Below, piece after piece: positions 21,003-30,564 of a stretch of 64,000 bases of DNA. Under the pieces are notes generated by a model. The model made no database searches and was not told where the DNA came from. It saw only the letters and a program-made list of their open reading frames with translations. Within the stretch, counting starts at the first letter, position 1, and each line of letters opens with the position of its first letter. The position numbers and the translations under genes were made by a program. The stretch is taken from contig NZ_CP022221.1 in assembly GCF_004114935.1 (NCBI RefSeq), forward strand, positions 8,143,001 through 8,207,000, read 5' to 3'. The stretch comes from Bradyrhizobium zhanjiangense. GTDB lineage: Bacteria; Pseudomonadota; Alphaproteobacteria; Rhizobiales; Xanthobacteraceae.

Positions 21003-21035
21003 GGAACCAAAACCCCACGGAGGGGTTGGGGTTCC
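21003..21035. promoter_or_regulatory. Palindromic candidate bidirectional EcfG-type promoter between ligD and ku
   Basis: The 33 bp contain GGAACC at the left end and GGTTCC at the right end, with AACCCC and GGGGTT inside; 12 of 14 arm positions match. Read on either strand it gives GGAAC-N16-GGTT, one mismatch from the EcfG consensus in each direction. The right-hand edge is 29 bp from the ku ATG and the left edge 55 bp from the ligD GTG. Stress-sigma control of NHEJ genes is known in rhizobia. A dimeric repressor operator is an alternative. Confidence 0.4.
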
Positions 21036-21064
21036 AAAACGCCTTGAAAACGCTGGAGAATGGA

Positions 21065-21952
21065 ATGGCCCCGCGTGCCTATTGGAAGGGAACGTTGAAG
21101 CTCTCGCTGGTCAGCTGTCCGGTCATGCTCTATCCGGCTGCGACCGCCGCGGAGAAGACTCGGTTTCATCTCATCAACCGCGAGACCGGGAACCGGCTCA
21201 AGCAGCAGATGATCGATTCCGAGACCGGCGACGTCGTCGAGAGCGATCAGAAGGGGCGCGGCTACGAGCTGAGCAAGGGCAAATATGTCGAGGTCGAACC
21301 GGAGGAGCTCGAGGCGGTCCAGATCGAGAGCAACCACACCATCGACATCGAGAGCTTCGTGCCGAGCGAGGAAATCGACCAGCGCTACCTCAACCACCCC
21401 TATTACATCGCCCCCGATGGCAAAGCCGCAGTCGACGCCTTCGCGGTGATCCGCGACGCCATGAAAGATCAGGACCGCGTGGCACTCGCAAAAATCGTGC
21501 TTACCAATCGCGAGCACGTGATGGCGATCGAGCCGCTCGGAAAGGGCCTGCTCGGCACCACGCTGCGCTACCCTTACGAGCTGCGGGACGAGGACCAGTT
21601 CTTCGAGGACATCAAGAGCCCGAAAATCACCAAGGACATGGTCGAGCTCGCCGGCCACATCCTGCACTCCAAGGCCGCGCATTTCGATCCTAGCGAATTC
21701 AAGGACGAGTACGAGAACGCGCTGAAGGCGCTGGTGAAGCGCAAGGCCAGCGGCAAGAAGATCGAGCTGCCGGAGCCCGAAGAACGGCCGAGCAACGTCG
21801 TCAGCCTCATGGATGCGCTGAAGCAAAGCCTGAAGGGACGCGGAAGAGGAAAAAAGACTGCGGCGAAGTCCCATGCGCGGCGTGCGCAGGGGCGGCACCG
21901 AGCCGCTAGGAAGGCGCACCGGTCGCCAGCGCGGCATCGCAAGGCGGGTTGA
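21065..21952 (+). CDS. ku: DNA end-binding protein Ku
   Basis: A 295-residue prokaryotic Ku that forms a homodimeric ring on DNA double-strand ends and recruits LigD. The core starts [20 protein letters not shown] and contains [27 protein letters not shown] [36 protein letters not shown], and [18 protein letters not shown] basic tail rich in Arg, Lys, His and Ala follows from about residue 255, typical of longer Ku and thought to aid threading along DNA. ATG 21065 is preceded by GGAGA. It is divergent from ligD, giving a complete two-component NHEJ set. Confidence 0.94.
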   Translation: MAPRAYWKGTLKLSLVSCPVMLYPAATAAEKTRFHLINRETGNRLKQQMIDSETGDVVESDQKGRGYELSKGKYVEVEPEELEAVQIESNHTIDIESFVPSEEIDQRYLNHPYYIAPDGKAAVDAFAVIRDAMKDQDRVALAKIVLTNREHVMAIEPLGKGLLGTTLRYPYELRDEDQFFEDIKSPKITKDMVELAGHILHSKAAHFDPSEFKDEYENALKALVKRKASGKKIELPEPEERPSNVVSLMDALKQSLKGRGRGKKTAAKSHARRAQGRHRAARKAHRSPARHRKAG

Positions 21953-21954
21953 CT

Positions 21955-22061
21955 GTCATTCCGGGGCGATGCGAAGCATCGAGCCCGGGAATCCATCGTG
22001 CCAAGCGCAACTGGCGGAGAAATGGATTCCGGGCTCGCGCTGACGCGCGCCCCGGAATGAC
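21955..22061. repeat. Palindromic intergenic repeat (GTCATTCCGGGGCG family)
   Basis: The outer arms are perfect inverted copies of GTCATTCCGGGGCG (21955-21968 and 22048-22061). Inner arms around GAGCCCGGGAATCCAT also pair. It lies between the convergent ku and kdpE stops and can fold on either strand, so it may serve as a shared terminator. It belongs to a highly repeated intergenic class in Bradyrhizobium-type genomes. Confidence 0.85.
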
Positions 22062-22068
22062 GGCTGAC

Positions 22069-22758
22069 CTAATCCCCGACCTTCAGCCTGTATCCGATCC
22101 CCGTCTCCGTCAGGACATATTGCGGCCGTTCCGGGTCGGCTTCGATCTTCTGGCGGAGCTGACGGACATAGACGCGCAGATATTGCGCATCCGTCAGCTC
22201 GTCCCAGAGCTCCTTGAGCAGGAAGCGATGGGTGAGCACCTTGCCGGCGTGCTGCACCAGCACGCGAAGAAGATCGTATTCCTTTGGCGACAGCTTCACG
22301 TCGCGCTCGCCGACCTTGACGATGCGGCGCACGAGATCGACGGAGAGGTCGCCAGTGCGGAACACAGGGCGCTCGCCTTTAACCTGAAGTTGGTGGCGCA
22401 GCGCGGCACGCAAGCGGGCCAGTAGCTCGTCCATGCCGAACGGCTTGGTCAGGTAATCGTCCGCGCCAAGGTCGAGCGCCTGCACCTTGCCGGCCTCATC
22501 GCCGCGGCTCGACAGCACCACGATCGGCACGCCCTCGTTGCGCGCGCGGATGGTGCGCAGCAGCTCGTGGCCCTGGATGTCGGGCAGGCCGAGATCGAGG
22601 ATGATCAGCGCCGGCTCTTCGGCAAGCTTGTCCAGCGCGGTCTTGCCGTTCGACGCCTCCAGGATTTCATAGCCCTGCGTCGTCAGCCCCATCCGCAGCA
22701 ATTTTCGGATCGGTGGCTCGTCATCGATGACCAGAACCTTGATCAGGGCAGCACTCAT
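22069..22758 (-). CDS. kdpE: Response regulator KdpE
   Basis: A 229-residue OmpR/PhoB-type regulator, partner of KdpD, which activates kdp transcription when potassium is low or turgor falls. The receiver domain (about 1-120) shows IDDEPPIRKLL, the phospho-acceptor Asp in LIILDLGLPDIQG, and the Lys in LTKPFGMDELLARL. The C-terminal winged helix (about 130-225) has LSPKEYDLLRVLVQHAGKVLTHRFLL and YVRQLRQKIEADP. The ATG overlaps the kdpD stop by 4 nt. It closes the leftward kdp operon. Confidence 0.94.
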   Translation of the reverse strand: MSAALIKVLVIDDEPPIRKLLRMGLTTQGYEILEASNGKTALDKLAEEPALIILDLGLPDIQGHELLRTIRARNEGVPIVVLSSRGDEAGKVQALDLGADDYLTKPFGMDELLARLRAALRHQLQVKGERPVFRTGDLSVDLVRRIVKVGERDVKLSPKEYDLLRVLVQHAGKVLTHRFLLKELWDELTDAQYLRVYVRQLRQKIEADPERPQYVLTETGIGYRLKVGD

Positions 22759-25478
22759 GCAGCGGTATCCAATGCGTGGGTCTGCACTGGGACGGGCAGA
22801 CGGATGGTGAGGATCGCGCCGCTGCGGTCGCTGCGGTTGGCGGCCGAGATCGTGCCCCGCATCGCCTCGACGAAGCCTCGGGAGATGGCAAGGCCGAGCC
22901 CGGTGCCGGGACGGACATGGTCCCCCTTCTGCACGCGATAGAACTTGTCGAACACGCTCTCAAGCTCGTCGGATGGGATGCCGCCGCCCTCATCGGCGAT
23001 CTGGAGAACGACGTGATCGCGCTCGCGCTGACTGCGGATCGCAATCGTGGTGTCGGCCGGCGAATATTTCGCGGCGTTGTCGAGCAGGTTGAACAGCACT
23101 TGCTCGAACAGCACGGCATCGAGCTCGAGCATGGGCAGATCGGCCGCCAGCACGAGCTCGACCTTGTGGGCAGCGAGGATCTTGGCCGCCCGCCGCAGCG
23201 CGCTACCGACGATCTCGCCGAGATCGTGCAGCGCCGTGTTGGGCACGATGGCGCCGGATTCGAGCTTGGTCATGTCGAGCAGATTGGCGATGAAGCGGTT
23301 GAGCCGCTCGGATTCGTCGATCACGGTCGCGAGCAGGTCGCGCTTCTCGGTGTCCGAGAGCGCGCCGGCGAGGTCGCGCATGGTGGAGGCCGCCCCGAGC
23401 ACCGAGGCCAGCGGCGTCTTCAGATCGTGCGAGATCGAAGTCAGGAGCGCCGAGCGCAGCCGCTCGGATTCGACGGTGCGCTTGACGCGGTCCATGTCCT
23501 CGACCAGCAGCACGCGCTCGATCGCGAGTGCGCCCTGGTCGACCAGCGCGTCGAGCAACCGGCGCTGGTCCGGGGTCAATAGCGGGCCGGTGCGGTCGTT
23601 GTCGATGCCGATGACGCCGATCGGCCCGCGCCCGGTGCGCATCGGCAGGAACAGCCGTTTCGCACCCGGCAGCGTGTCCGAGCCGCGGCCTGCGGGGCGG
23701 TCGTTGCTCCAGGCCCAGTTGGCGGCGGCGAAGTCGGCCTGATCGAGCTCATCCTCCGGCGGATAGCCGGATTTCACCGTGAGCAGGCCCTCCTCCGGCA
23801 GCAGCAACACGACGCGGACCTTCAGCATCAGCGCGATCTGGTAGGCGGTTGCCCACAAGACGTCGTCGAGCGTGGCGGTGCCGGCGAGCTTGCGGCTGAA
23901 GGCATGGAGCTGCTCGGTCATCCGGATCCGGCCGATCGCGGTGTCGGCCTGGATGCGCACGCGCGCCGCGACATTGGAGACGATCATCGCCACCACCATG
24001 AACAGCACGAAGGCGGCAACGTTGGTCGGGTCGGTGATCGTGAAGGTGTAGATCGGCGGAATGAAGAAGAAGTTGTAGCAAAGCGACGCCGCCACTGTTG
24101 CCATCAGGGACGGCCACAAGCCATAGCGGACGGCAACCGCGACGACCGAGGTCAGCAGCACGAGATCGACGTTCTCGAGGCCGAAATAGGGCTGGATCAG
24201 CTCGGCGGCGCCGAGGCCGATCAGCACGATGCCGAGCGCCTTCAGATAGGGCCGCGGGTTGAACGGCTCCGAGCGAGCAGCGGTCTGCACCGCGGTCTTG
24301 GGCACGGCCTCGCCGGGCAGCTCGTCACCGGCGATAACATGGACCGTGATGTTGCCGGCGCGGCGCACCAGGTCATGCACGACTGAGCCGCGCGTCATCT
24401 CAAACCAGCGCGAGCGCGTCGACTTGCCGATCACGATCTGGGTGACGTTGTTGCCTTGCGCGAAGTTGACGACGTCGTCGGCGATGCGGCGGCCGACGGC
24501 GGGAATCGTCAGCGCCTCGCCGCCGAGCGATTCGGCCAGCCGCAGCGTATCGGCCAGCCGGTCGCGCTCATCGTCGGACAATTGCAGGGATCGCCGCGTC
24601 TCGATCGAGAGCGCGGTGAACGGTGCGTGCAGCCGATCGGCCAACCGCTTGGTATAGCGCACGAGGCCAGCCGCGCGCGGATCCTCGCTGACGCAGACGA
24701 GGATGCGCTCGCCCGCAGCCCACGGACCGGCGATGGCGTTCGCCTGCATATGGGTGAGCAGTTGCTCGTCGACCCGCTCGGCCGTGCGCCGCAGCGCGAG
24801 CTCGCGCAACGCGGTCAGGTTGCCTGGCGAGAAATAATGCTCCAGCGCCCGCTCAGCCTGCTTGGGCACATAGACCTTGCCCTCCTTCAGCCGCTGGATC
24901 AGATCATCAGGCGTGAGGTCGATCAGCTCGATCGCATCGGCCCGGTCGAACACCGAATCCGGCACGGTCTCGCGCACCCGCACATGGGTGATCTGGGCGA
25001 CGACGTCGTTCAGGCTCTCGATGTGCTGGATGTTGACGGCGGTATAGACGTCGATGCCGTGGGAGAGCAGCTCCTCGACGTCGAGATAGCGCTTGGGGTG
25101 GCGGCTGCCCGCCGCGTTGGTGTGGGCGAGCTCGTCGACCAATGCAATCTGCGGCCGGCGCGCGATCACGGCGTCGAGGTCCATCTCCTCGACCACCTGG
25201 CCGCGGTAATCGAGCCGCTTGCGCGGGACCACCTCGAGCCCGCGCACCAGCACCTCGGTCTCAGCGCGGCCGTGGGTCTCGACGAAGCCGACCACGACGT
25301 CGACACCCGCCTTGCGCTTGGCGTGAGCGCTTTGCAGCATCTCGTAGGTCTTGCCGACGCCGGGGGCGGCGCCGACGAAGATCTTCAGCCTGCCGCTCGC
25401 GCTCTCCTCCCGCCGCGCTGCTTCCAGCAGCGCCTCGGGCGACGGACGTTGTTCGGGATCACGGCGCTGTTGAACCAT
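22755..25478 (-). CDS. kdpD: Osmosensitive K+ channel histidine kinase KdpD
   Basis: A 907-residue sensor kinase. The N-terminal KdpD domain (about 25-235) has Walker A GAAPGVGKTYEML and EVVPRKRLDYRG. A universal-stress-like domain follows (about 250-370). Four membrane helices lie near 400-500 (LGIVLIGLGAAELI; VVAVAVRYGLWPSL; AAFVLFMVVAMIVSNVAA). A GAF-type region precedes the HisKA box SISHDLKTPLASVLG and an HATPase with DEGGGIPSDELESVFDKF and GLGLAISRGFVEAM. It is 37 bp downstream of kdpC and overlaps kdpE. The layout and length are standard. Confidence 0.94.
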   Translation of the reverse strand: MVQQRRDPEQRPSPEALLEAARREESASGRLKIFVGAAPGVGKTYEMLQSAHAKRKAGVDVVVGFVETHGRAETEVLVRGLEVVPRKRLDYRGQVVEEMDLDAVIARRPQIALVDELAHTNAAGSRHPKRYLDVEELLSHGIDVYTAVNIQHIESLNDVVAQITHVRVRETVPDSVFDRADAIELIDLTPDDLIQRLKEGKVYVPKQAERALEHYFSPGNLTALRELALRRTAERVDEQLLTHMQANAIAGPWAAGERILVCVSEDPRAAGLVRYTKRLADRLHAPFTALSIETRRSLQLSDDERDRLADTLRLAESLGGEALTIPAVGRRIADDVVNFAQGNNVTQIVIGKSTRSRWFEMTRGSVVHDLVRRAGNITVHVIAGDELPGEAVPKTAVQTAARSEPFNPRPYLKALGIVLIGLGAAELIQPYFGLENVDLVLLTSVVAVAVRYGLWPSLMATVAASLCYNFFFIPPIYTFTITDPTNVAAFVLFMVVAMIVSNVAARVRIQADTAIGRIRMTEQLHAFSRKLAGTATLDDVLWATAYQIALMLKVRVVLLLPEEGLLTVKSGYPPEDELDQADFAAANWAWSNDRPAGRGSDTLPGAKRLFLPMRTGRGPIGVIGIDNDRTGPLLTPDQRRLLDALVDQGALAIERVLLVEDMDRVKRTVESERLRSALLTSISHDLKTPLASVLGAASTMRDLAGALSDTEKRDLLATVIDESERLNRFIANLLDMTKLESGAIVPNTALHDLGEIVGSALRRAAKILAAHKVELVLAADLPMLELDAVLFEQVLFNLLDNAAKYSPADTTIAIRSQRERDHVVLQIADEGGGIPSDELESVFDKFYRVQKGDHVRPGTGLGLAISRGFVEAMRGTISAANRSDRSGAILTIRLPVPVQTHALDTAA

Positions 25479-25515
25479 CAGGCCAATATAATCACCCCCG
25501 CGTGCCGAGCCTAGA

Positions 25516-26118
25516 CTACTTCGCGGCGCGGTCGAGCGCGAGATTCAGCGCCAGCACGTTGACGCGGGGCTCGCCGATCAGGCCGAGCAAACGGCCTTCG
25601 GTGTTGGCAGCCACGAGTTGCTCGACTTGATCCTCCGGCATCTTCCGCGCCTTCGCCACGCGCGGCACCTGGAATTGCGCCGCCTCCGGCGAGATATCAG
25701 GGTCGAGGCCGCTGGCCGACGTCGTGACCAGATCGACCGGCACGGCCGCATTCGGGTTCTCAGCCTTCAGCTTGTCCACATCTTCCTTGAGCCGGTCGGC
25801 CAGCGTCTTGCTGGTCGGGCCGAGATTGGAGCCGCCCGAATTGGCGGCGTTGTAGGGCGCCGGCACCGTTTTGGTTGAATCATTAGGGTCCGGCGCAACC
25901 GTCGCCGAAGGGCGGCCGTGAAAGTATTTGTCCTCCTTGAACTCCTGCCCGATCAGGGCGGAGCCGACCACCTTGCCGTCCCTCTCGATCAGGCTGCCCT
26001 GCGCCTGCACGGGAAACAACGTGCCGGCGATGGCAGTCATTGCGAGCGGATAGGCAAGGCCCGTGATGGCGGTGAGCGCCAGCAACAGCACGATGGCGGG
26101 GCGAATTTCTCTGAGCAT
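25516..26118 (-). CDS. kdpC: Potassium-transporting ATPase subunit C
   Basis: A 200-residue subunit anchored by one N-terminal helix ([21 protein letters not shown]), with a periplasmic domain that aids K+ binding and assembly of KdpFABC. Family motifs are [34 protein letters not shown] and [20 protein letters not shown]. The ATG at 26118 follows GGAGACA. It is separated from kdpB by 96 bp that hold a palindromic repeat, an unusual break in a normally tight operon. Confidence 0.94.
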   Translation of the reverse strand: MLREIRPAIVLLLALTAITGLAYPLAMTAIAGTLFPVQAQGSLIERDGKVVGSALIGQEFKEDKYFHGRPSATVAPDPNDSTKTVPAPYNAANSGGSNLGPTSKTLADRLKEDVDKLKAENPNAAVPVDLVTTSASGLDPDISPEAAQFQVPRVAKARKMPEDQVEQLVAANTEGRLLGLIGEPRVNVLALNLALDRAAK

Positions 26119-26137
26119 GTTTGTCTCCTGTTTCTTC

Positions 26138-26213
26138 CGTCATTGCGAGCGAAGCGAAGCAATCCAGGGTCTTTCCATGGAGGCAGCCTGGATTACTTCG
26201 TCGCAATGGCGGG
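26138..26213. repeat. Palindromic repeat (CGTCATTGCGAGCGAAGC family) inside the kdp operon
   Basis: CGTCATTGCGAGCGAAGCGAAG and CAATCCAGG on the left pair with CCTGGATT, ACTTCGTCGCAATGGCGG on the right, giving a hairpin of about 75 bp. It ends 1-2 bp from the kdpB stop codon and lies about 20 bp from the kdpC start. Other copies of the family occur at 43446-43530 and 61007-61079. In the mRNA it would form a strong structure between two subunits of one complex. Confidence 0.85.
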
Positions 26214-26214
26214 G

Positions 26215-28338
26215 CTATGCCAAATGCAAGGCGGTGACGACGAGGTCGATCGCCTTGATGCCGACAAAGGGAATGACGATGCCGCCGAGGCCGTAGATCA
26301 AGAGGTTGCGTTGGAGCAGCGCGCCGGCGCCGACGGCGCGGTAGGCAACGCCTTTCAGCGCCAGTGGGATCAGCGCGATGATGATGAGCGCGTTGAAGAT
26401 GATCGCCGACAGGATGGCGCTCTGCGGACTCGACAGGTTCATGACGTTGAGCACGCTGAGTTGGGGGTAGAACGCCAGGAACATCGCCGGGATGATCGCA
26501 AAATACTTGGCGACGTCGTTGGCGATCGAGAACGTGGTCAGCGCACCGCGCGTCATCAAGAGCTGCTTGCCGATCTCGACCACCTCGATCAGCTTGGTCG
26601 GATTGGAATCGAGGTCGACCATGTTGCCGGCCTCGCGGGCGGCCTGGGTGCCGGTGTTCATGGCGACACCGACGTCGGCCTGCGCGAGCGCCGGCGCATC
26701 GTTGGTGCCGTCGCCGCACATGGCGACCAGCTTGCCCTTGGCCTGCTCGTCGCGGATCAGCTTGAGCTTGTCCTCCGGCGTTGCCTGCGCCAGAAAGTCG
26801 TCGACGCCGGCCTCCGCGGCGATCGCAGCCGCCGTCATCGGATTGTCGCCGGTGATCATGATGGTGCGGATGCCCATGCGCCGAAGCTCGGCAAAGCGCT
26901 CGCGGATGCCGCCCTTGACGATGTCCTTGAGCTGGATGACGCCGAGCAGCTTGCCGTCCCTGGCGACGGCCAGCGGCGTACCGCCGGCCTTCGAGATATC
27001 ATCGGCAATGGCCTGGATCTCGCGACCGAGATCCGACAGCGCGGCCGGCTGGATTGCCCGCGCCGCGTTACCGGAGGCAACGGCCAGCGGCGCGCCGCCG
27101 CCGACATAATTCAGCATGGCATCGACCGCGCCCTTGCGTACCGACGAGCCGCCGGCATCGACGCCGCTCATGCGGGTCTGCGCGGTGAACGGGATGAAAG
27201 TGGCGCCAAGCTCGGCCATGTCGCGGCCACGGATGCCGTATTTCTCCTTCGCCAGCACGACGATGGAGCGGCCCTCCGGTGTCTCATCAGCGAGCGAGGC
27301 GAGTTGGGCCGCGTCCGCCAGTTCCTGCTCGGTGACACCGCGCACAGGACGGAAGGCCGTCGCCTGCCGGTTGCCGAGCGTGATGGTGCCGGTCTTGTCG
27401 AGCAGCAGCGTGTCGACGTCGCCGGCGGCTTCGACCGCGCGGCCGGACATGGCGAGCACGTTGAAGCGCACCAGGCGGTCCATGCCGGCGATGCCGATCG
27501 CCGACAACAGCGCGCCGATCGTGGTCGGGATCAGCGTCACGAACAGGGCGACCAGCACGATCACCGAGATCGAGCCGCCGGCATAGGCCGCATAGCTCGG
27601 GATGGTGACGGTGGCGAACACGAAGATGATGGTGAGACCGGCGAGCAGGATGTTAAGCGCGATCTCGTTCGGGGTCTTCTGCCGCTCGGCGCCCTCGACC
27701 AGCTTGATCATGCGATCGATGAAAGTCGAGCCCTGGGCTGCGGTGATGCGGACGCGGATCCAGTCCGACAGCACCTGCGTGCCACCGGTGACCGCAGAGC
27801 GGTCGCCGCCGGATTCGCGGATCACGGGTGCGGATTCGCCGGTGATGGCGGCCTCGTTGACGGAGGCGACGCCCTCGATCACCTCGCCGTCGGAAGGAAT
27901 GGTGTCACCTGCCTCGACCAGCACGATGTCGCCGACCTTGAGGCTCGTGCCAGGCACGAGCTTGAAGGGCTGCTCGGCACCGGTCAGGAGCTTGGCCTGG
28001 CTTTCGGTGCGGGTCTTGCGCAGCGATTCGGCCTGCGCCTTGCCGCGGCCTTCGGCCACCGCTTCGGCGAAATTGGCGAACAGCACCGTGAACCAGAGCC
28101 AGACGATGATCTGGAAGGTGAAGCCGAGGCTGGCACCGCCGGTGACGACGTCACGCAGGAAGATCACCGTGGTGAGCGCAGCCACGACCTCGACCACGAA
28201 CATGACAGGGTTCCTCACCATCAGCCGCGGATCGAGCTTGGTGAAGGAGGCGCTGATCGCGGGCATCACGATTCCGGGATCGAGCATTGCCGACATCGGC
28301 GCACGTTTTTGCAGTTTCAACGTATCCATGGAGGCCAC
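26215..28338 (-). CDS. kdpB: Potassium-transporting P-type ATPase subunit B
   Basis: A 707-residue catalytic subunit that hydrolyses ATP to power KdpA-mediated high-affinity K+ uptake. Motifs are [20 protein letters not shown] in the actuator domain, the phosphorylation site [23 protein letters not shown] in the nucleotide-binding domain, [14 protein letters not shown], and [20 protein letters not shown] in the P-domain. Membrane helices flank these. It starts 8 nt after the kdpA stop. A repeat follows directly after its stop. Confidence 0.96.
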   Translation of the reverse strand: MASMDTLKLQKRAPMSAMLDPGIVMPAISASFTKLDPRLMVRNPVMFVVEVVAALTTVIFLRDVVTGGASLGFTFQIIVWLWFTVLFANFAEAVAEGRGKAQAESLRKTRTESQAKLLTGAEQPFKLVPGTSLKVGDIVLVEAGDTIPSDGEVIEGVASVNEAAITGESAPVIRESGGDRSAVTGGTQVLSDWIRVRITAAQGSTFIDRMIKLVEGAERQKTPNEIALNILLAGLTIIFVFATVTIPSYAAYAGGSISVIVLVALFVTLIPTTIGALLSAIGIAGMDRLVRFNVLAMSGRAVEAAGDVDTLLLDKTGTITLGNRQATAFRPVRGVTEQELADAAQLASLADETPEGRSIVVLAKEKYGIRGRDMAELGATFIPFTAQTRMSGVDAGGSSVRKGAVDAMLNYVGGGAPLAVASGNAARAIQPAALSDLGREIQAIADDISKAGGTPLAVARDGKLLGVIQLKDIVKGGIRERFAELRRMGIRTIMITGDNPMTAAAIAAEAGVDDFLAQATPEDKLKLIRDEQAKGKLVAMCGDGTNDAPALAQADVGVAMNTGTQAAREAGNMVDLDSNPTKLIEVVEIGKQLLMTRGALTTFSIANDVAKYFAIIPAMFLAFYPQLSVLNVMNLSSPQSAILSAIIFNALIIIALIPLALKGVAYRAVGAGALLQRNLLIYGLGGIVIPFVGIKAIDLVVTALHLA

Positions 28339-28346
28339 TCCAACAA

Positions 28347-30050
28347 TCAGAACAGGTTGCCGGCGTTCATCGCCAGATGTTCGACGATCGGGCCGAGCGC
28401 GAGCGCCGGAAAGAAGGTCAGACCGCCCATGATCAGGATGACGCCGACGACGAGGCCGACGAACAGGGCGCCGGTGGTCGGGAACGTGCCCATGGACGGT
28501 GGAATCGACTTTTTCTCCGCAAGCGATCCCGCGATCGCCATGGCCGGGACGATCATGAAGAAGCGGCCGACGAACATCGCGCTTGCCAGCGTCAGGTTGT
28601 AGAAGAACGTGTTGCCGGTGAGCCCGGCGAAAGCCGAGCCGTTGTTGCCGGCCGCCGATGTGAAGGCGTAGAGCACTTCGGTGAAGCCGTGCGGTCCGGC
28701 ATTTGCCATGGAGGCGACTGCCGCCGGATAGACCACGCCGACGGCGGTCCAGCCGAGGATCATCAGCGGCAGCACCAGGATGGCCAGCATCGCCATCTTG
28801 ACCTCGCGCGCCTCGATCTTCTTGCCGACATATTCCGGGGTGCGGCCAACCATCAGTCCTGCGACGAAGATCGCGAGAATGACGAACAGCAGCATGCCGT
28901 ACATGCCGGCGCCGACGCCACCGACGATGATTTCGCCGAGCTCGATGTTGATCAGCGGGATCATGCCGCCGAGGGCGGTAAAACTGTCATGCATCGCATT
29001 GACCGCACCGCAGGAGGCGGCGGTGGTGACGACGGCGAACAACGAGGAGGCAACAATGCCAAAGCGGACCTCCTTGCCCTCCATGTTGCCGCCGGTCAGA
29101 CCCAGCGGATGGAGCGTCGCGGTGCCGTGCGCCTCCGCCCAATAGGTGATGGCCACGCCGGCCAGAAACAGCACGCCCATCACGGAGAGGATCGCCCAAC
29201 CCTGCCGCTGGTTGCCGACCATGCGGCCGAATACGTTGGTGAGCGCGGCGCCGAGCGCGAAGATCGAGAGCATCTGCACGAAGTTCGACAGCGCGGTCGG
29301 ATTCTCGAAGGGGTGCGCGGCGTTGGCGTTGAAGAATCCGCCGCCATTGGTGCCGAGCATCTTGATCGCAACCTGCGAGGCGACCGGCCCGACCGCGATG
29401 GTCTGCTTGGCGCCTTCGAGCGTGGTCGCCTCGATATACGGCCCGAGCGTCTGCGGCATGCCCTGCCAGACCAGGAACAGCGCATAGACGATGCAGATCG
29501 GCAGCAGCACGTAGAGCGTACACCTGACGACGTCGACCCAGAAATTGCCGACCGTGCGCATCGAGGCGCGCGAGAAGCCGCGGATCAGGGCCATCGCCAG
29601 CGCGATGCCGGTCGCGGCCGACAGGAAGTTCTGGTGCGTCAGGCCGAGCATCTGCACGAGATAGGACAGCGTGCTCTCGCCGCCGTAGTTCTGCCAGTTG
29701 GTGTTGGTGATGAAGGAGACCGCGGTGTTGAAGGAGAGATCCTCGGCGACCACGCTCTGCCCGGCCGGATTGAAGGGCAGCACGGCCTGAAGCCGCATCA
29801 CGCCGTAGATGATGAGGAAGCCGCCGACATGGAACAGCAACATGGCGACCGTGTAGGTCAGCCCGTGCTGCTCGCGCTTCTCGTCGACGCCCGATACCCA
29901 GTAGATTCCGACCTCGATCGGACGCAACACCGGCGACAGGAACGTCCGCTCGCCGTTGAACACGCGCGTCATGTGCCAGCCGAGCGGCTTGGTCAGCGCA
30001 ACGATAATGGCGCAAAACAGAATGATCTGGAGCCAACCGATCACAGTCAT
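28347..30050 (-). CDS. kdpA: Potassium-transporting ATPase subunit A
   Basis: A 567-residue channel-like inner-membrane subunit that binds and translocates K+. Family signatures are visible in the pore-loop regions: [18 protein letters not shown] near residue 115, [19 protein letters not shown] near 235, [17 protein letters not shown] near 350 and [14 protein letters not shown] near 470. About ten hydrophobic segments span the protein. It lies 40 bp downstream of kdpF and 8 bp upstream of kdpB, in the standard order. Confidence 0.96.
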   Translation of the reverse strand: MTVIGWLQIILFCAIIVALTKPLGWHMTRVFNGERTFLSPVLRPIEVGIYWVSGVDEKREQHGLTYTVAMLLFHVGGFLIIYGVMRLQAVLPFNPAGQSVVAEDLSFNTAVSFITNTNWQNYGGESTLSYLVQMLGLTHQNFLSAATGIALAMALIRGFSRASMRTVGNFWVDVVRCTLYVLLPICIVYALFLVWQGMPQTLGPYIEATTLEGAKQTIAVGPVASQVAIKMLGTNGGGFFNANAAHPFENPTALSNFVQMLSIFALGAALTNVFGRMVGNQRQGWAILSVMGVLFLAGVAITYWAEAHGTATLHPLGLTGGNMEGKEVRFGIVASSLFAVVTTAASCGAVNAMHDSFTALGGMIPLINIELGEIIVGGVGAGMYGMLLFVILAIFVAGLMVGRTPEYVGKKIEAREVKMAMLAILVLPLMILGWTAVGVVYPAAVASMANAGPHGFTEVLYAFTSAAGNNGSAFAGLTGNTFFYNLTLASAMFVGRFFMIVPAMAIAGSLAEKKSIPPSMGTFPTTGALFVGLVVGVILIMGGLTFFPALALGPIVEHLAMNAGNLF

Positions 30051-30090
30051 GGAGAGAGCCTTTGTGGAATCGCGTTTGAGCGGCGCCCGC

Positions 30091-30180
30091 TCAGAACCGT
30101 TCGGGCCGCAGCAGCGCGTAGGTGAGATACATCAGAAGGCCGAACGAGACGGCGCCGGCGAGCGCATAATCGAAGATCAT
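30091..30180 (-). CDS. kdpF: Potassium-transporting ATPase small subunit F
   Basis: A 29-residue single-span peptide, [20 protein letters not shown] then ending ALLRPERF. The C-terminal LLRPERF is the KdpF hallmark. In other bacteria KdpF stabilises the KdpABC complex in the membrane. It is directly upstream of kdpA, in the expected operon position. It begins 11 nt after the stop of another tiny membrane ORF. Confidence 0.9.
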   Translation of the reverse strand: MIFDYALAGAVSFGLLMYLTYALLRPERF

Positions 30181-30191
30181 GATCCGCTCCG

Positions 30192-30275
30192 TCACAGCCG
30201 CTCGCAGGCGTAGGTGTAGCCGACCGCGAGCGCGAAGAAGGCAAAGCCCAGCGCCAGCATCAGAATGTCCATCAT
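30192..30275 (-). CDS. Putative 27-residue membrane peptide at the head of the kdp operon
   Basis: ATG ATG at 30275 opens a 27-codon frame reading MMDILMLALGFAFFALAVGY and ending TYACERL, with one hydrophobic helix. It stops 11 nt before kdpF, so it is probably the first cistron of the kdp operon. The charge layout (Asp at the N-end, ERL at the C-end) and helix length look like a KdpF-like small subunit, but it lacks LLRPERF. A GAGGA sequence lies upstream as a possible ribosome-binding site. Function is unknown. Confidence 0.6.
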   Translation of the reverse strand: MMDILMLALGFAFFALAVGYTYACERL

Positions 30276-30387
30276 GGAGATGATCCTCGTCTGTCCTATG
30301 CCCGGCAATTATTCTCGGCCTGCCGGCAGCACGACGCTGACGTGCCACTGCGGACATAGGTTTTCGAGACGGAGGCCGCGGCGAAGT

Positions 30388-30470
30388 TATAGGAATCTCA
30401 TAAAGGCCTGCGAGCTGGCTTGCCGTGTTTGGTCAGGCAAGCGCATCCGCGCCTTTATGAAATCCTTATA
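30388..30470. promoter_or_regulatory. Large palindrome between kdp operon and divergent gene; candidate KdpE-responsive region
   Basis: Two 20-bp arms (30388-30407 and 30451-30470) are inverted copies with 17 of 20 positions matching; the core is CATAAAGGC against GCCTTTATG. A second inverted pair, GCTTGCC and GGCAAGC (30418-30424, 30436-30442), shares nearly the same centre. It sits 113 bp from the 27-codon ORF start and 95 bp from the divergent GTG at 30565. Inverted T/A-rich half-sites suit KdpE dimers, but the site could equally be an RNA hairpin or a REP-like element. Confidence 0.45.
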
Positions 30471-30564
30471 TCTTCAGCCCCTTTCTCACCTCGTTTTCAA
30501 ATGCCGTTCCAGCCATCTTGGACACGCCGGCCGACTGACCGACGCAGATGTCCACGAGGCCTAA

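Noticed and set aside
20947..21937. Extension of LigD by 330 residues upstream
   Set aside because: The extra part is antisense to ku and lacks homology; GTG 20947 gives the normal LigD N-terminus.
26215..28602. Very long plus-strand open frame opposite kdpB
   Set aside because: Translation is His/Asp/Gly/Arg-rich, typical of antisense reading of GC-rich codons; kdpB is unmistakable.
30265..30564. 99-codon plus-strand frame ending next to the 155-aa gene
   Set aside because: It runs through the palindrome and has no ribosome-binding site or sensible composition; treated as non-coding regulatory DNA.
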